Shown: positions 43,411-52,813 of the stretch, piece after piece | How positions within the stretch are numbered: the first letter of the stretch is position 1 | Layout of the letters: each line of letters begins with the position of its first letter | DNA from: Mycobacteriaceae bacterium | GTDB taxonomy: Bacteria > Actinomycetota > Actinomycetes > Mycobacteriales > Mycobacteriaceae | DNA: 64,000 nt | Reading direction: 5' to 3' | Assembly: GCA_019749805.1 (NCBI GenBank) | Contig: JAIEPH010000044.1 | Location: forward strand, 62,001 to 126,000 | Notes under the pieces: generated by a model | Database searches by the model: none | What the model saw: only the letters and a program-made list of their open reading frames with translations | Told to the model about the DNA's origin: nothing | Translations under genes and position numbers: made by a program

Positions 43411-43815
43411 TTACCTATCCAGAGGGGCTGGCGCGTCGCAGCGATTCCTCAGATCCGTCACCGGCTGACGGATCGCGTTGAGCTCGGCTTCAACCTGGGG
43501 ATTGGCGTCCATATAGGTCTGCACCCTGCCGCGGAGTTCCTCGTTCGGCAGCCCACGGAGACTGGTGAAGAAGTTGTTGACGTCCGGGTGCGTGAACAAG
43601 TACTGCCCCGTCGCCGTGCCGACTGTGCCCGACGCCTGCGCCAGGTCAGCGGCCGTGCAACCGGGCGGCGGGGCTGTAGGCGCCGGAGGCGGCGGGGCGG
43701 GCGTGGGTTGGGCAAATGCCGCTGCGGCGCTCCCGAACAGCATCGCGCCGGCCACCGCCCCGCTACCGATCACTGCAACCACTGCACGCCGTGCAGTGCG
43801 GCGAGATAACACCAT
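43411..43815 (-). CDS. Hemophore-related secreted protein (Rv0203/Rv1174c family)
   Basis: 134 residues. Signal peptide to ~residue 35 (SAAAAFA-QP), Pro-rich stretch, then a small helical domain GCTAADLAQASGTVGTATGQ ... LFTHPDVNNFFTSL ... RNRCDAP with two Cys that should pair. This is the pattern of the mycobacterial hemophore-related family, some of whose members bind haem outside the cell. Whether this copy binds haem is not certain. I found no IdeR box upstream. Confidence 0.82.
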   Translation of the reverse strand: MVLSRRTARRAVVAVIGSGAVAGAMLFGSAAAAFAQPTPAPPPPAPTAPPPGCTAADLAQASGTVGTATGQYLFTHPDVNNFFTSLRGLPNEELRGRVQTYMDANPQVEAELNAIRQPVTDLRNRCDAPAPLDR

Positions 43816-44299
43816 TCCCGCTCCCTTCGTTTAAGGCCTGGAAGCCCCCTCACGTGAGACGGCTACCGAAGCGATAACACAACCACAACCGCCGGCCACA
43901 ATGTCGCGATTGGACCGATCGGCCAGCACTTAGCACAGCGTATGACTGTCGGAGAATGCTAAAAACTTGTCGCGAACTGCCAAGACCCACAACGTCGGCA
44001 TCGATGATCCTGTTTTCAGCGGGACCCACTCATCCGAATGCAACCGCCGACTATCCCGACGAAGAAATTCATCCACCTTCCACCCGAGCCGCTCATTGAG
44101 CGGAGAAATGCGAGCGAACTTATGGACTACTTCACCGGCATCGCGATGCTGATCTTGGTGCTCTCCCCGGTGCTCCTCCCACTGGTGATCACCGGATTCC
44201 ACACTCTCGGCACCTGGCGACAGAAGTCCGCATCATCCGTGTTGGGTCACCGCACGCCTGGGCCGGCCTGACTGACGGCCGCTTTCGATCGCCTGCGCG
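43816..44299. other. Intergenic region between the Rv1255c-like and Rv3080c-like blocks
   Basis: About 480 bases, less GC-rich than the flanks, with only one weak small ORF (44122-44271). It holds the promoter of the hemophore-related gene on its left side. No repeat, tRNA or transposase is seen. It lies at the junction of two M. tuberculosis synteny blocks. Confidence 0.4.
44122..44271 (+). CDS. Possible 49-residue single-helix membrane peptide
   Basis: ATG at 44122 encodes MDYFTGIAMLILVLSPVLLP followed by more hydrophobic residues and a polar tail, i.e. one membrane helix. No family is recognised, and the start lacks a strong ribosome site. It may be a real small protein or a chance ORF. 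Confidence 0.25.
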   Translation: MDYFTGIAMLILVLSPVLLPLVITGFHTLGTWRQKSASSVLGHRTPGPA

Positions 44300-47200
44300 C
44301 TACGTGAGTCCGGCGTCGATAAGCAGACGTGGCACCCCTAGTTCCGCACACTTCGCGACCAGGGGCGCCAGATCACCTCGGGCGTCAGTTGTTCGGCCGG
44401 CGGCCGCGCGCGTCTCGACGAGGAGCAATTGTGCCTGGAGCGCAGCGAGGGGTCTGCGCTCACCGTCGATTCCCTCGGCCAGGTCGGCGGCCCGTCGGCA
44501 AGCCTGCGCGCGGTCATCCGCCGAATCACTCGCCGACAACAGGCGAACCGCGGAGTCTTCGTCGAGTTCAGCTGTCAGCGTGGCGATTCCATTGCCGTGT
44601 GGGATGGTGCGCGGCGATCGCAAGCCCGCAACAACCTTCTGCGGGAGATCGATGCCCAACCGTATTCGCTCGTTGTTGATCCGGGCAGCAAGACGAGGCA
44701 GCCGCAACTGATCGGCGGCCCTCGCGCCGGCGCTGAGTCGATCGACAGCGGAATCGTGATCCCCCTGCACCGCTTTGATCCGCGCACCGATCACGTACCT
44801 CGCGGCCAAGTAGTCCACTCCGCCACCGTCGGAACCGAGTAGATAGCTCTCGTCCATCAGGCGCGTAGCCTCGGCCAGATCGCCGGTCTCATAGAGCAAT
44901 TCGCCGAGGAGCGAGCCTGCGAGCCGCGCAGCATGCGAGTGGGGGCCTACCCCCATACCGATTTCGAATGCCTCTCGAAAGTTCTCCAGAGCAGCGGGAA
45001 GATCGAGCTGATACCTGGCGGCCATCCCGGTGAAGCAGCGCCCGTAAACGGTGGCGAACGGTCCCATCATTTCCTGGTAGGGCGCAGCCCATTCAAGCAC
45101 TCGGTGCGCGGCGGCGAAATCGAACCGGTAGATCGCTGCGAACGCCGCGGCGTTCGCAGCGGTCCCGGCCACTCGGGGATGCAGTGTGTCCGCTCTCGAC
45201 ATGGTTTCGGCGAGCAGATCGTCGACGTGTTCGACTCGATCAGCGAAGACTTCGGCGACTGCTCGCAACACATCTGCCTCGGCTCGCAAATCTGCCCGCG
45301 TCGTATCGGCGAGATCTGCGCGGTCCAGGGCCGCCTCGAAGCGATTCAGCGTGCCTGCGGCGGGCACCGAATGTTGCAGGAGGATATGAGCCCAGGCGAT
45401 GACGAGCTGGAGCCGGGGCCGCGAAACAACCAGTTGTGACGGCAGCTTCTTCACGATTCCCAGCAGCGTCGTCATCTTCGACTGCTCCAGCAGCCTGGTT
45501 TCATCCTGCTCGACAAGATCGACCGCTCGAGCGGGATCGCCGGCAGCCAGTGCATGGTCGACGGCCTCGTTGAGGTAACCGTTGTCGGCAAACCATGCGG
45601 AAGCCGCGCGGTGGAGTTGTTCGACCCGATCGGGCCCATCGCGTTCGAGCCGACGGCGCAGAAATTCGGCGAACATCTGATGGAAGCGGAACCAACTCGG
45701 GTCGTCGTCGGTCCGGTACAGGAACAGGCCGCGCTGCTCGGCCTCTTCCAGCCGCGCCTGCCCGTTGGACACCGCCGTCAGCGCCGATACCATTGCACCG
45801 CAGGTCCGCTCGGTAATGGAGACCGTCAACAAGAACTCGCGCAGATCGGGTTCGAGTGCGTCTAGCACGTTTTCGGCCAGGAACTCGTGGATCACGTCGC
45901 TGGCACCGGACAGTCGTTGCAAAAGGATATCGACATCGGTGCCGCCGCGGAGCGACAACGCGGCCAGCTGCAGCGCCGCAGCCCACCCGTCGGTCGACGC
46001 GATCAACTTCTCCACATCGGGACGCGCCAACTTGAGGTCCCCGGCGTCGTCGAGTAGTGCGGCTGCCTCATCGGGGTCGAAACGCAGTGCATCGGAATCG
46101 ATCTCGGCTAGCTCGTCGCGAATCCGCAATCTGCTCAGGGGTAATCCGCTACGCGACCAACTGGTGACGATGAGCTGTAAATGGTGGCATCCGTTGTCAA
46201 GGAGGAAGCCGAGGGCGGAACTGGTCTTGGGGTCGGACACCCGATGCCAGTCGTCGATCACCACCGCGATCCGGTCGTCCTTCTCGTGGATTTCATCGAT
46301 CAGCGACGTCAACACGTAGCGGCTGGCGTCATCGCCGTGGTCCTCCAGTACCTGCCCCAATGACTCGGCGAGTGCGGGACGGACCCGCCGGATGGCCTCG
46401 AGTAGATGTGCCAGGAACCAGACCTCGTTGTTGTCGTCGTCGTCGATCGTCAGCCAGCCGACCGCGACGCCGTCATTCGAAAGTTCCTCGCGCCACTGCG
46501 CGGCCAATGTGCTCTTGCCGAAGCCCGAGGGCGCATGGATGAGAATCAGCCGCCGTCGTCCGCCTGCGCGAAGGATGTCGGTGAGGCGACTGCGGGCGAC
46601 CAGGGACCTCGAGGGCGCCGGGGGCCGGTATTTCGTGGCAGGCGAGGGGGGCGTCGGCGTGCCTCCGGTTTGCCGATGAGCCGAGCTCGCCACCGGCGAC
46701 TGCCGGCGCTCAACGGAAAGTCCGACAGGACAGGGCATCTCGTCGACGGCGACGTTGTTGCGGCGCTGAACGTCACGAAGCTCGTCGCCGAATTCGGCCG
46801 CCGTTGCTGGACGATCCAACGGATCCCGGGCCATCGCCCGTTCGATGATCGCGGCGACGTCGGCGGGCAACCCCTGCGTCCGCAGATCCGGGATGGGCTG
46901 GGAACTGATCCGGAGAAATTGCGCGACGACATGCTCGCCGGTGCGGCGCTCGAATGCGGCATGCCCGGTCAGCGCACAGAACAACGTCGCACCAAGCGAA
47001 TACACGTCCGATGCCGGCGTCGGGGATGCGCCCTCGAGCACTTCAGGCGCGGTGAACGCCGGCGAGCCGGTGATCACCCCCGTGGCAGTCTCGAAGCCTC
47101 CGGCGATTCTGGCGATTCCGAAGTCGGTCAACTGCGGTTCACCGTAGTCGGTCAGTAGGACGTTCCCTGGCTTCACATCACGATGGAGGGTGCCTGCGGA

Positions 47201-47623
47201 ATGCGCGGCTTCGAGCGCTCCCGCGAGCTTCACACCGATACTGAGTGTCTCGCACCAGTCGAGCGGTCCGTGCCGGCGGATCAGAACTTCGAGCGAATCC
47301 TTCGCGTGGTAGGGCATCACAATGAAGGGTCGGCCGCTCTCCAGCACGCCCACCTGGAAGAGGCTCATGATGTGTGGGTGTCCGGAAAGGCGGCCCATCG
47401 CGCGCTGCTCGCGCAGGAAGCGGTCGAGATTGTCGGCGTCGAGATCGGTGTTCAATACCTTGACGGCGACTGCGCGGTCCAGCATGGGCTGAGTGCAGCG
47501 GTAGACAACACCGAATCCGCCGTGTCCGATCTCCTCGACGTCCTCGAACCCCGCGTGGGCGAGCTCCGCGCGAATGCCCGGGGCCAGGTCCCGATTTGTC
47601 GCAGCCGGATCGACGTTTTCCAT
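44300..47623 (-). CDS. pknK: Ser/Thr protein kinase PknK with MalT-like ATPase and helical repeats
   Basis: 1107 residues, matching M. tuberculosis PknK (Rv3080c). Kinase domain ~28-290: G-loop GHGGFGVVY (33-41), Lys55, HRDVKPGN (147-154), DFG (167-169), APE (192-194). A Pro-rich linker follows, then a STAND/MalT-like ATPase with Walker A APSGFGKS (364-371) and Walker B VVIDDWHRVSD. The C-terminal ~500 residues are tetratricopeptide-like helices. There is no membrane helix, so it is cytosolic. The adjacent same-strand gene is virS; in M. tuberculosis PknK phosphorylates VirS, linking kinase signalling to the mymA operon. Confidence 0.93.
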   Translation of the reverse strand: MENVDPAATNRDLAPGIRAELAHAGFEDVEEIGHGGFGVVYRCTQPMLDRAVAVKVLNTDLDADNLDRFLREQRAMGRLSGHPHIMSLFQVGVLESGRPFIVMPYHAKDSLEVLIRRHGPLDWCETLSIGVKLAGALEAAHSAGTLHRDVKPGNVLLTDYGEPQLTDFGIARIAGGFETATGVITGSPAFTAPEVLEGASPTPASDVYSLGATLFCALTGHAAFERRTGEHVVAQFLRISSQPIPDLRTQGLPADVAAIIERAMARDPLDRPATAAEFGDELRDVQRRNNVAVDEMPCPVGLSVERRQSPVASSAHRQTGGTPTPPSPATKYRPPAPSRSLVARSRLTDILRAGGRRRLILIHAPSGFGKSTLAAQWREELSNDGVAVGWLTIDDDDNNEVWFLAHLLEAIRRVRPALAESLGQVLEDHGDDASRYVLTSLIDEIHEKDDRIAVVIDDWHRVSDPKTSSALGFLLDNGCHHLQLIVTSWSRSGLPLSRLRIRDELAEIDSDALRFDPDEAAALLDDAGDLKLARPDVEKLIASTDGWAAALQLAALSLRGGTDVDILLQRLSGASDVIHEFLAENVLDALEPDLREFLLTVSITERTCGAMVSALTAVSNGQARLEEAEQRGLFLYRTDDDPSWFRFHQMFAEFLRRRLERDGPDRVEQLHRAASAWFADNGYLNEAVDHALAAGDPARAVDLVEQDETRLLEQSKMTTLLGIVKKLPSQLVVSRPRLQLVIAWAHILLQHSVPAAGTLNRFEAALDRADLADTTRADLRAEADVLRAVAEVFADRVEHVDDLLAETMSRADTLHPRVAGTAANAAAFAAIYRFDFAAAHRVLEWAAPYQEMMGPFATVYGRCFTGMAARYQLDLPAALENFREAFEIGMGVGPHSHAARLAGSLLGELLYETGDLAEATRLMDESYLLGSDGGGVDYLAARYVIGARIKAVQGDHDSAVDRLSAGARAADQLRLPRLAARINNERIRLGIDLPQKVVAGLRSPRTIPHGNGIATLTAELDEDSAVRLLSASDSADDRAQACRRAADLAEGIDGERRPLAALQAQLLLVETRAAAGRTTDARGDLAPLVAKCAELGVPRLLIDAGLT

Positions 47624-47665
47624 CAGCGGTCACTATCCTCGGCCTGACGGCTTTTCACCTCCAGT

Positions 47666-48700
47666 TCAACTGATTCGCGGGGTTGCCTGTGGGCCGGCGA
47701 TTGTGGCGGCGCGGTACTGGCGGGGAGTCTTGGAAAACCAACGCCGGCATGAGCGATTGAGAGTGCTCTGTTCGGCGTAGCCGAGCAGGCCCGCGATCTG
47801 GGCGAGGTGCAACCCCGGTTCGGCAAGGTATCTCGCGGCCAGGACGCGCCGTTCCCGGTCGATCAGGTCCTGGCATCGCACCCCGTCGGCCTCCAGCCGG
47901 CGCTGCAGGGATCGTGGGTGCAGCGCAAGCTGGTCCGCGATGGCCTCGACGGTGCATTGACCGGTTGGCAGCAGCCGGCGGGTCAGCTCCGCGACGCGTT
48001 CCGACAACGATGCGGTGGGCGGAAGATAGTTGGATTCGAGGTATTTCGCCGCAATTCGTCTCGTCTCCGGGTCCGCGCTTTCGATCCTTCTGTTCGCCAG
48101 ACGCTCGGATATCTCGAACCCGCACCAGGTCTGCCCGAAGCGCACCGGGCACCCCAGCGCTTCTCGGTAGGCCGCGTCCGAGCCTTGTTGGTCATGGGTG
48201 AAAGAAATCGCGCTGGGCCGCGCCTCCTGGCCGCCCAGCAGGCGAAGGATCCTGGCCAAGATGGCCATGCTGATTTCGTGGCTCTGGACCAGCGAGGTGA
48301 GGCCCGGTTCGGTGACCTCATAGGTGAATGTCAGGCTGCCGCATTCGGCGGGCGGTGCGAGGGTCAGCGTCAACACCGGTGAATGCACGTAGAGGTAGCG
48401 CCCGATCATCTCCAACCCGCCGAGCACCGTTTGCGCGTTGCGGGCGATCACCGCGATGGGCCCGAGGATGTCCAAACCCTGCCAGCGCGACAGGCGAAGC
48501 CCGAAATCCGGACATGCGAGGTCCTCCGCGCTGGCTTCCAGCAGGCGGACGTAGGCGTCCACGGAGATGAACGTGTCCTCCTGGTGCTCGATTCCCGGCG
48601 GAATCCGGAAGCGCCTCCGAAAAACATCTGGTTCTCCGCCCAGTTCGGCCACCAGCTCGCCGTATCCCCAAAGTGTGGTGGCGCGGAGCAGGCTGCCCAT
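47666..48700 (-). CDS. virS: AraC-type regulator VirS
   Basis: 344 residues. N-terminal 'arabinose-binding-like' domain of the OruR/VirS type (~20-205) and C-terminal AraC double helix-turn-helix (VEAIADQLALHPRSLQRRLE and HLAQIAGLLGYAEQSTLNR). Divergent from the expanded mymA operon, which the M. tuberculosis homologue (Rv3082c) activates at acid pH. A GGAG ribosome site precedes the ATG. It is followed 42 bases later by pknK on the same strand, so both may be co-expressed. Rv3081, which lies between them in M. tuberculosis, is absent. Confidence 0.93.
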   Translation of the reverse strand: MGSLLRATTLWGYGELVAELGGEPDVFRRRFRIPPGIEHQEDTFISVDAYVRLLEASAEDLACPDFGLRLSRWQGLDILGPIAVIARNAQTVLGGLEMIGRYLYVHSPVLTLTLAPPAECGSLTFTYEVTEPGLTSLVQSHEISMAILARILRLLGGQEARPSAISFTHDQQGSDAAYREALGCPVRFGQTWCGFEISERLANRRIESADPETRRIAAKYLESNYLPPTASLSERVAELTRRLLPTGQCTVEAIADQLALHPRSLQRRLEADGVRCQDLIDRERRVLAARYLAEPGLHLAQIAGLLGYAEQSTLNRSCRRWFSKTPRQYRAATIAGPQATPRIS

Positions 48701-48727
48701 TCGATCATCTCCCTACCTGTCGGGAAG

Positions 48728-48743
48728 TGACAAAAGAATGTCG
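48728..48743. promoter_or_regulatory. Candidate VirS box 1 (virS / aldehyde dehydrogenase intergenic)
   Basis: TGACAAAAGAATGTCG, an imperfect palindrome TGACA-N6-TGTC, identical to the box in front of mymA. A second related half-site AAAGACTGTCC starts at 48752, 19 bp after the AAAGAATGTCG of this box. Confidence 0.6.
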
Positions 48744-48826
48744 CAAACGGTAAAGACTGTCCAGCGCATTGCGTCCATCGTGGTTCTGCATTCCTGTGCG
48801 CACGTCACAGGGGCCGGAGGAGATTC

Positions 48827-50299
48827 ATGATGACCGTCGACCGCGAGGCTCTTTTCATCGACGGTGGTTGGGTGACGCCGTCAACGTCGTCTCGCATCAC
48901 CGTGCTGAACGCGGCCACCGAGGACGTCCTCGGCACGGCTCCGCAGGCGGACGTTGCCGATGTCGACCGTGCGGTTGCGGCCGCGCGAGGCGCGGTGCGG
49001 AACTCCGAATGGTCAACGACGGCCCCGGTAGATCGGGCCGCGGCGATGCACCGATTCGCAGACGAACTGGAAAAGCGCTCAAGTGAGTTGACGCGAACCG
49101 TGAGCCAGGAAAACGGGATGCCGATCGGACTGAGCGAGGCATTCGAGGGCGGCTTCGCGACCGGCTTGCTTCGGTATTACGCCGACCTGGCTGCGACGAT
49201 GACCGTCGAGGACGTGCGACCGTCGCAGATGGGTCTGGAGACGGTGGTCTGCCGGTCGCCCGTCGGTGTGGTCGCAGCGATCGTGCCCTGGAACTACCCG
49301 GTGGTGCTCGCGATGAGCAAGATCGCGCCAGCGCTCGCGGCCGGATGCGCCGTCGTCGTCAAACCCTCGCCGCCGGCCACCGTCTTGGACTGGTTCATCG
49401 TGGCCGAAGCCGCGCAGGCGGCGGGATTCCCCGCTGGCGTTCTCAATTGGGTGCCCGGCGGGCCGGACATCGGGGCATACCTGGTGTCGCACCCGGGTGT
49501 GGACAAGGTCGCCTTCACCGGATCGACCGCGGCAGGGCGGTCGATCGCCACGGCGTGCGCGGGCCTGCTGCGGCCGGTGACGCTGGAACTCGGCGGCAAG
49601 TCGGCCGCAATCCTGCTCGACGACGTCGACCTCAACGCCATCATGGGAGAACTGCAGTTCATCACCTTCATGAACAACGGGCAGACCTGTGTCACCTGCG
49701 GCCGGGTCCTGGCGCCCGCGTCTCGCTACGACGAGGTCATCGACGCGATCGCGACCCGGGTGTCCGCACTGCGGGTCGGTGATCCGTTGGATCCAGGTAC
49801 CGACATCGGGCCCATGGCGACTTCCGCCCATCGCGAGCGGGTCGAGAGCTACATCGAGAAAGGCAACGGCGAAGCACGACTGGTCGTCGGCGGTGGCCGC
49901 CCGAAAGGCATCGACAAAGGCTGGTTCGTCGAACCAACCGTATTCGCCTGCACGAACAATGACGCGACCATCGCCCAGGAAGAGATCTTCGGTCCAGTGC
50001 TGGCGGTGATCCCCTACCACGACGAGGCGGACGCGGTACGAATCGCCAACGACACCGCCTACGGGCTGGGCGGCACGGTGTTCAGCGCCGACACCGACCG
50101 CGCCAAAGACGTCGCGCGCCAGGTTCATACCGGCACCATCGGCATCAACGGTTACCCGATCGCCGTCGGGTCGCCGTTCGGCGGAGTCAAGGACAGCGGC
50201 CTCGGCCGCGAGTTCGGGCCCGAGGCGCTCGACAGCTACCAGAACCTCAAATCGATGTACATCGCCGCAAACGCGCAAACGGATGTTGTCGCGAAATGA
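48827..50299 (+). CDS. NAD(P)-dependent aldehyde dehydrogenase
   Basis: 490 residues from ATG at 48827; GGAGGAG ribosome site. Catalytic Cys288 in NNGQTC, Glu254 in LELGGKS, NAD-binding FTGSTAAG, and the C-terminal bridging region. It should oxidise an aldehyde to the acid. The neighbouring alcohol dehydrogenase and acyl-CoA ligases suggest it acts on aldehydes made in the same pathway. It lies between virS and mymA, where M. tuberculosis has no gene, and its stop codon is part of the second VirS-like box. Confidence 0.93.
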   Translation: MMTVDREALFIDGGWVTPSTSSRITVLNAATEDVLGTAPQADVADVDRAVAAARGAVRNSEWSTTAPVDRAAAMHRFADELEKRSSELTRTVSQENGMPIGLSEAFEGGFATGLLRYYADLAATMTVEDVRPSQMGLETVVCRSPVGVVAAIVPWNYPVVLAMSKIAPALAAGCAVVVKPSPPATVLDWFIVAEAAQAAGFPAGVLNWVPGGPDIGAYLVSHPGVDKVAFTGSTAAGRSIATACAGLLRPVTLELGGKSAAILLDDVDLNAIMGELQFITFMNNGQTCVTCGRVLAPASRYDEVIDAIATRVSALRVGDPLDPGTDIGPMATSAHRERVESYIEKGNGEARLVVGGGRPKGIDKGWFVEPTVFACTNNDATIAQEEIFGPVLAVIPYHDEADAVRIANDTAYGLGGTVFSADTDRAKDVARQVHTGTIGINGYPIAVGSPFGGVKDSGLGREFGPEALDSYQNLKSMYIAANAQTDVVAK

Positions 50300-50333
50300 C
50301 AAAAGAATGTCGGAGCCTGTCAATACCTGACAG
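50297..50333. promoter_or_regulatory. Candidate VirS box 2 and adjacent palindrome upstream of mymA
   Basis: TGACAAAAGAATGTCG (50297-50312) repeats box 1 exactly and starts in the stop codon of the aldehyde dehydrogenase. Directly after it CTGTCA-N5-TGACAG (50317-50333) is a perfect palindrome with the same TGTCA half-sites. Both lie 25-60 bases before the mymA start. Confidence 0.6.
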
Positions 50334-50357
50334 CCACCGCTCACGCATCCTGAGCGC

Positions 50358-51881
50358 ATGAACGCTGCACATTTCGACGTCGTGATCATCGGGGCGGGCC
50401 TGTCCGGAATCGGCACGGCGTGTCACCTGCAGGCCGAGCTGCCGCACAAGTCCGTCGCCATTCTGGAGCGGCGCGAGCGGATGGGGGGCACCTGGGACCT
50501 GTTCCGCTACCCCGGGGTCCGTTCGGACTCCGACATGTACACCTTCGGCTTCAAGTTCCGCCCGTGGATGGACGTCAAGGTCCTCGCCGACGGCCCGTCG
50601 ATCCAGCAGTACATCGCCGACACCGCCGCCGAGTTCGGGCTCGATGAGAAGATTCATTACGGCCTCAAAGTGCTCACGGCCGAGTGGTCCAGCCCAGACA
50701 GTCGTTGGACGGTGACAGCGCTGCGGGGAGCGACCGGCGAGCCCGTCACCTACACCTGCAATTACCTCATAAGCTGCACCGGCTACTACAACCACGATGC
50801 CGGCTACCTACCGACATTTCCCGGGGCGGACCGGTTCACGGGTCAGTGCATCCATCCGCAGTTCTGGCCCGAAGACCTCGACTACGAAGGCAAGAAGGTC
50901 GTCGTCATCGGCAGTGGCGCAACGGCGGTCACCCTCATCCCGGCCATGGCCGGCGACGTCGAGCACATCACCATGTTGCAGCGCTCGCCGTCGTACATCT
51001 TCACGTTGCCCGCCCTGGACAAGATATCGGAGTTCCTGGCTCGCTTCCTTCCCTCGAAATGGGTGTATGCGTTGGCGCGCAAGCGCAACATCGCCGTTCA
51101 GCGCCGGCTCTACCAGGCCTGCCGGCGCTGGCCCAAGCAGATGCGCGGACTCCTGCTGTGGCTGGTCCGGCAACAAGTCGGCCCGTCGGTCGACATGCGA
51201 AATTTCGCCCCGGATTACATGCCGTGGGACGAGCGGTTGTGCGCCGTACCGAACGGCGACCTGTTCAAGGCGCTCAAATGCGGTGCGGCATCGGTGGTCA
51301 CCGATCAGATCGACACCTTCACCGAGAACGGCATCCTGTGCAAGTCCGGGCGAGAACTCGAAGCCGACATCATCGTCACCGCGACGGGCCTGAACGTGCA
51401 GATGCTCGGCGGCATGAAACTCGTCGTGGACGGACAGCCACGGGAACTGAGCGAACAGATGACGTACAAGGCGGTGTTGGTGGAGGATATTCCCAACCTC
51501 GCGTGGATCGTCGGCTACACCAACGCGTCGTGGACGCTCAAGTCCGACATCGCCGCCACCTATCTCTGCCGACTGCTGCGGCACATGGAAGACAACGGCC
51601 ACACGGTTGCCACGCCTCGCGACCTCGACGACTCCCGCACCGACACCGGCATGTTCGACCAGCTGAACTCAGGCTACGTGCAGCGCGCGAAGGACACACT
51701 GCCCCGGCAAGGCTCCAAGGAGCCGTGGAAGGTGCTCATGCATTACGAAAAAGACTCAAAGATGTTGCTCCAGGATCCCGTCGAGGACGGCCTGCTCCAG
51801 TTCGGAAACGCCGCCGACGGCGCTTCGATCGCGTCAGTTATCCTGTCCCCCAGCGCTTCCCGACCAGTGCGATCACGTTGA
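50358..51881 (+). CDS. mymA: Flavin-containing Baeyer-Villiger-type monooxygenase MymA
   Basis: 507 residues. FAD motif GAGLSG (12-17), Baeyer-Villiger fingerprint FTGQCIHPQFWP (160-171, FxGxxxHxxxWP) and NADPH motif VVVIGSGATA (~180-190). Homologue of Rv3083, an envelope-lipid-related monooxygenase required for growth in acidic macrophages. It is the first gene of the conserved mymA-lipR-sadH-adhD run; its stop overlaps the lipR start. It is probably activated by VirS through the boxes just upstream. Confidence 0.93.
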   Translation: MNAAHFDVVIIGAGLSGIGTACHLQAELPHKSVAILERRERMGGTWDLFRYPGVRSDSDMYTFGFKFRPWMDVKVLADGPSIQQYIADTAAEFGLDEKIHYGLKVLTAEWSSPDSRWTVTALRGATGEPVTYTCNYLISCTGYYNHDAGYLPTFPGADRFTGQCIHPQFWPEDLDYEGKKVVVIGSGATAVTLIPAMAGDVEHITMLQRSPSYIFTLPALDKISEFLARFLPSKWVYALARKRNIAVQRRLYQACRRWPKQMRGLLLWLVRQQVGPSVDMRNFAPDYMPWDERLCAVPNGDLFKALKCGAASVVTDQIDTFTENGILCKSGRELEADIIVTATGLNVQMLGGMKLVVDGQPRELSEQMTYKAVLVEDIPNLAWIVGYTNASWTLKSDIAATYLCRLLRHMEDNGHTVATPRDLDDSRTDTGMFDQLNSGYVQRAKDTLPRQGSKEPWKVLMHYEKDSKMLLQDPVEDGLLQFGNAADGASIASVILSPSASRPVRSR

Positions 51882-52813
51882 TAATCAACGAGCGAGTCGT
51901 TCGGGCGGTCCTGCGCGGCGCGCGGCCGCTGTTCGGATCCCGCCGCTCTGGCGTCATCGGACGGCGCCTGATGCTCGCAGTGCTGACCGCGGCCGCCCGT
52001 GCACCCCGAGGGACTCACTTCGAGCGCATCACCATCGCGGGTCTACCCGTCGATCGGGTTGTGCCGCCGCGCGCAACGAACGGAACGCTGATCTACCTGC
52101 ATGGCGGGGCTTACGCCCTCGGTAGCGCGAGGGGTTACCGAGGCGTAGCCGCGCACCTGGCCGCGGCGGCCGGGATGACGGCGCTGGTACCCGACTACTC
52201 GCGCGCACCGGATGCTCAGTATCCGGTCGCTCTCGAGGAGACGGTCGCGTTCTATTCTCGATTGCTCGATGACGGGTTCGATCCAAAACGCACTGTCATT
52301 GCCGGTGATTCGGCCGGCGGCGGACTGACACTGGCGCTCGCCATGGCATTGCGCGATCGCGGGATCGCCCTTCCGGCCGCGCTTGGGTTGATCTGCCCCT
52401 GGGCCGATCTCGCGATCGACGTGGAGCAGACACGGCCGGTACTGCGCGATCCGCTGATCCTTCCGTCGATGTGCGCTGAATGGGCGCCGCTGTATGTCGG
52501 ATCCACCGATCCGCGCACACCCGGCATCTCCCCGGTGTACGGCGACATGACCGGACTGCCCCCAATCGTCATGCAGACCGCCGGGGACGATCCGATCTCC
52601 GTGGACGCCGAGAAGATCGAAGCCATTTGCGCCGCCGCGGGAGCGCCCATCGATCACCGTCGATTCGACGGCATGTGGCACGACTTCCATCTCCAGGTCA
52701 GCCTGCTGCCCGAAGCGGCCGACGCAGTCACCGACCTCGCCGGGAAACTACGCAGTCACCTGTCAACCATCTACCTCTCCGAGACCCCCGACCGAAAGGC
52801 CGCAGCCAAATGA
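51878..52813 (+). CDS. lipR: Esterase/lipase LipR, hormone-sensitive-lipase family
   Basis: 311 residues from TTG at 51878, which overlaps the mymA stop (TTGA). This rare start is chosen because no ATG or GTG occurs before the conserved region and length then matches Rv3084. Oxyanion motif HGG (75-77), nucleophile GDSAGG with Ser145, C-terminal Asp and His (QTAGDDP and GMWHDFH). It hydrolyses acyl esters, possibly the ester made by MymA. Cytoplasmic; no signal peptide. Confidence 0.9.
   Translation: MIINERVVRAVLRGARPLFGSRRSGVIGRRLMLAVLTAAARAPRGTHFERITIAGLPVDRVVPPRATNGTLIYLHGGAYALGSARGYRGVAAHLAAAAGMTALVPDYSRAPDAQYPVALEETVAFYSRLLDDGFDPKRTVIAGDSAGGGLTLALAMALRDRGIALPAALGLICPWADLAIDVEQTRPVLRDPLILPSMCAEWAPLYVGSTDPRTPGISPVYGDMTGLPPIVMQTAGDDPISVDAEKIEAICAAAGAPIDHRRFDGMWHDFHLQVSLLPEAADAVTDLAGKLRSHLSTIYLSETPDRKAAAK

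Noticed and set aside
43816..44121. IdeR iron box upstream of the hemophore-related gene
   Set aside because: No sequence near the TTAGGTTAGGCTAACCTAA consensus was found.
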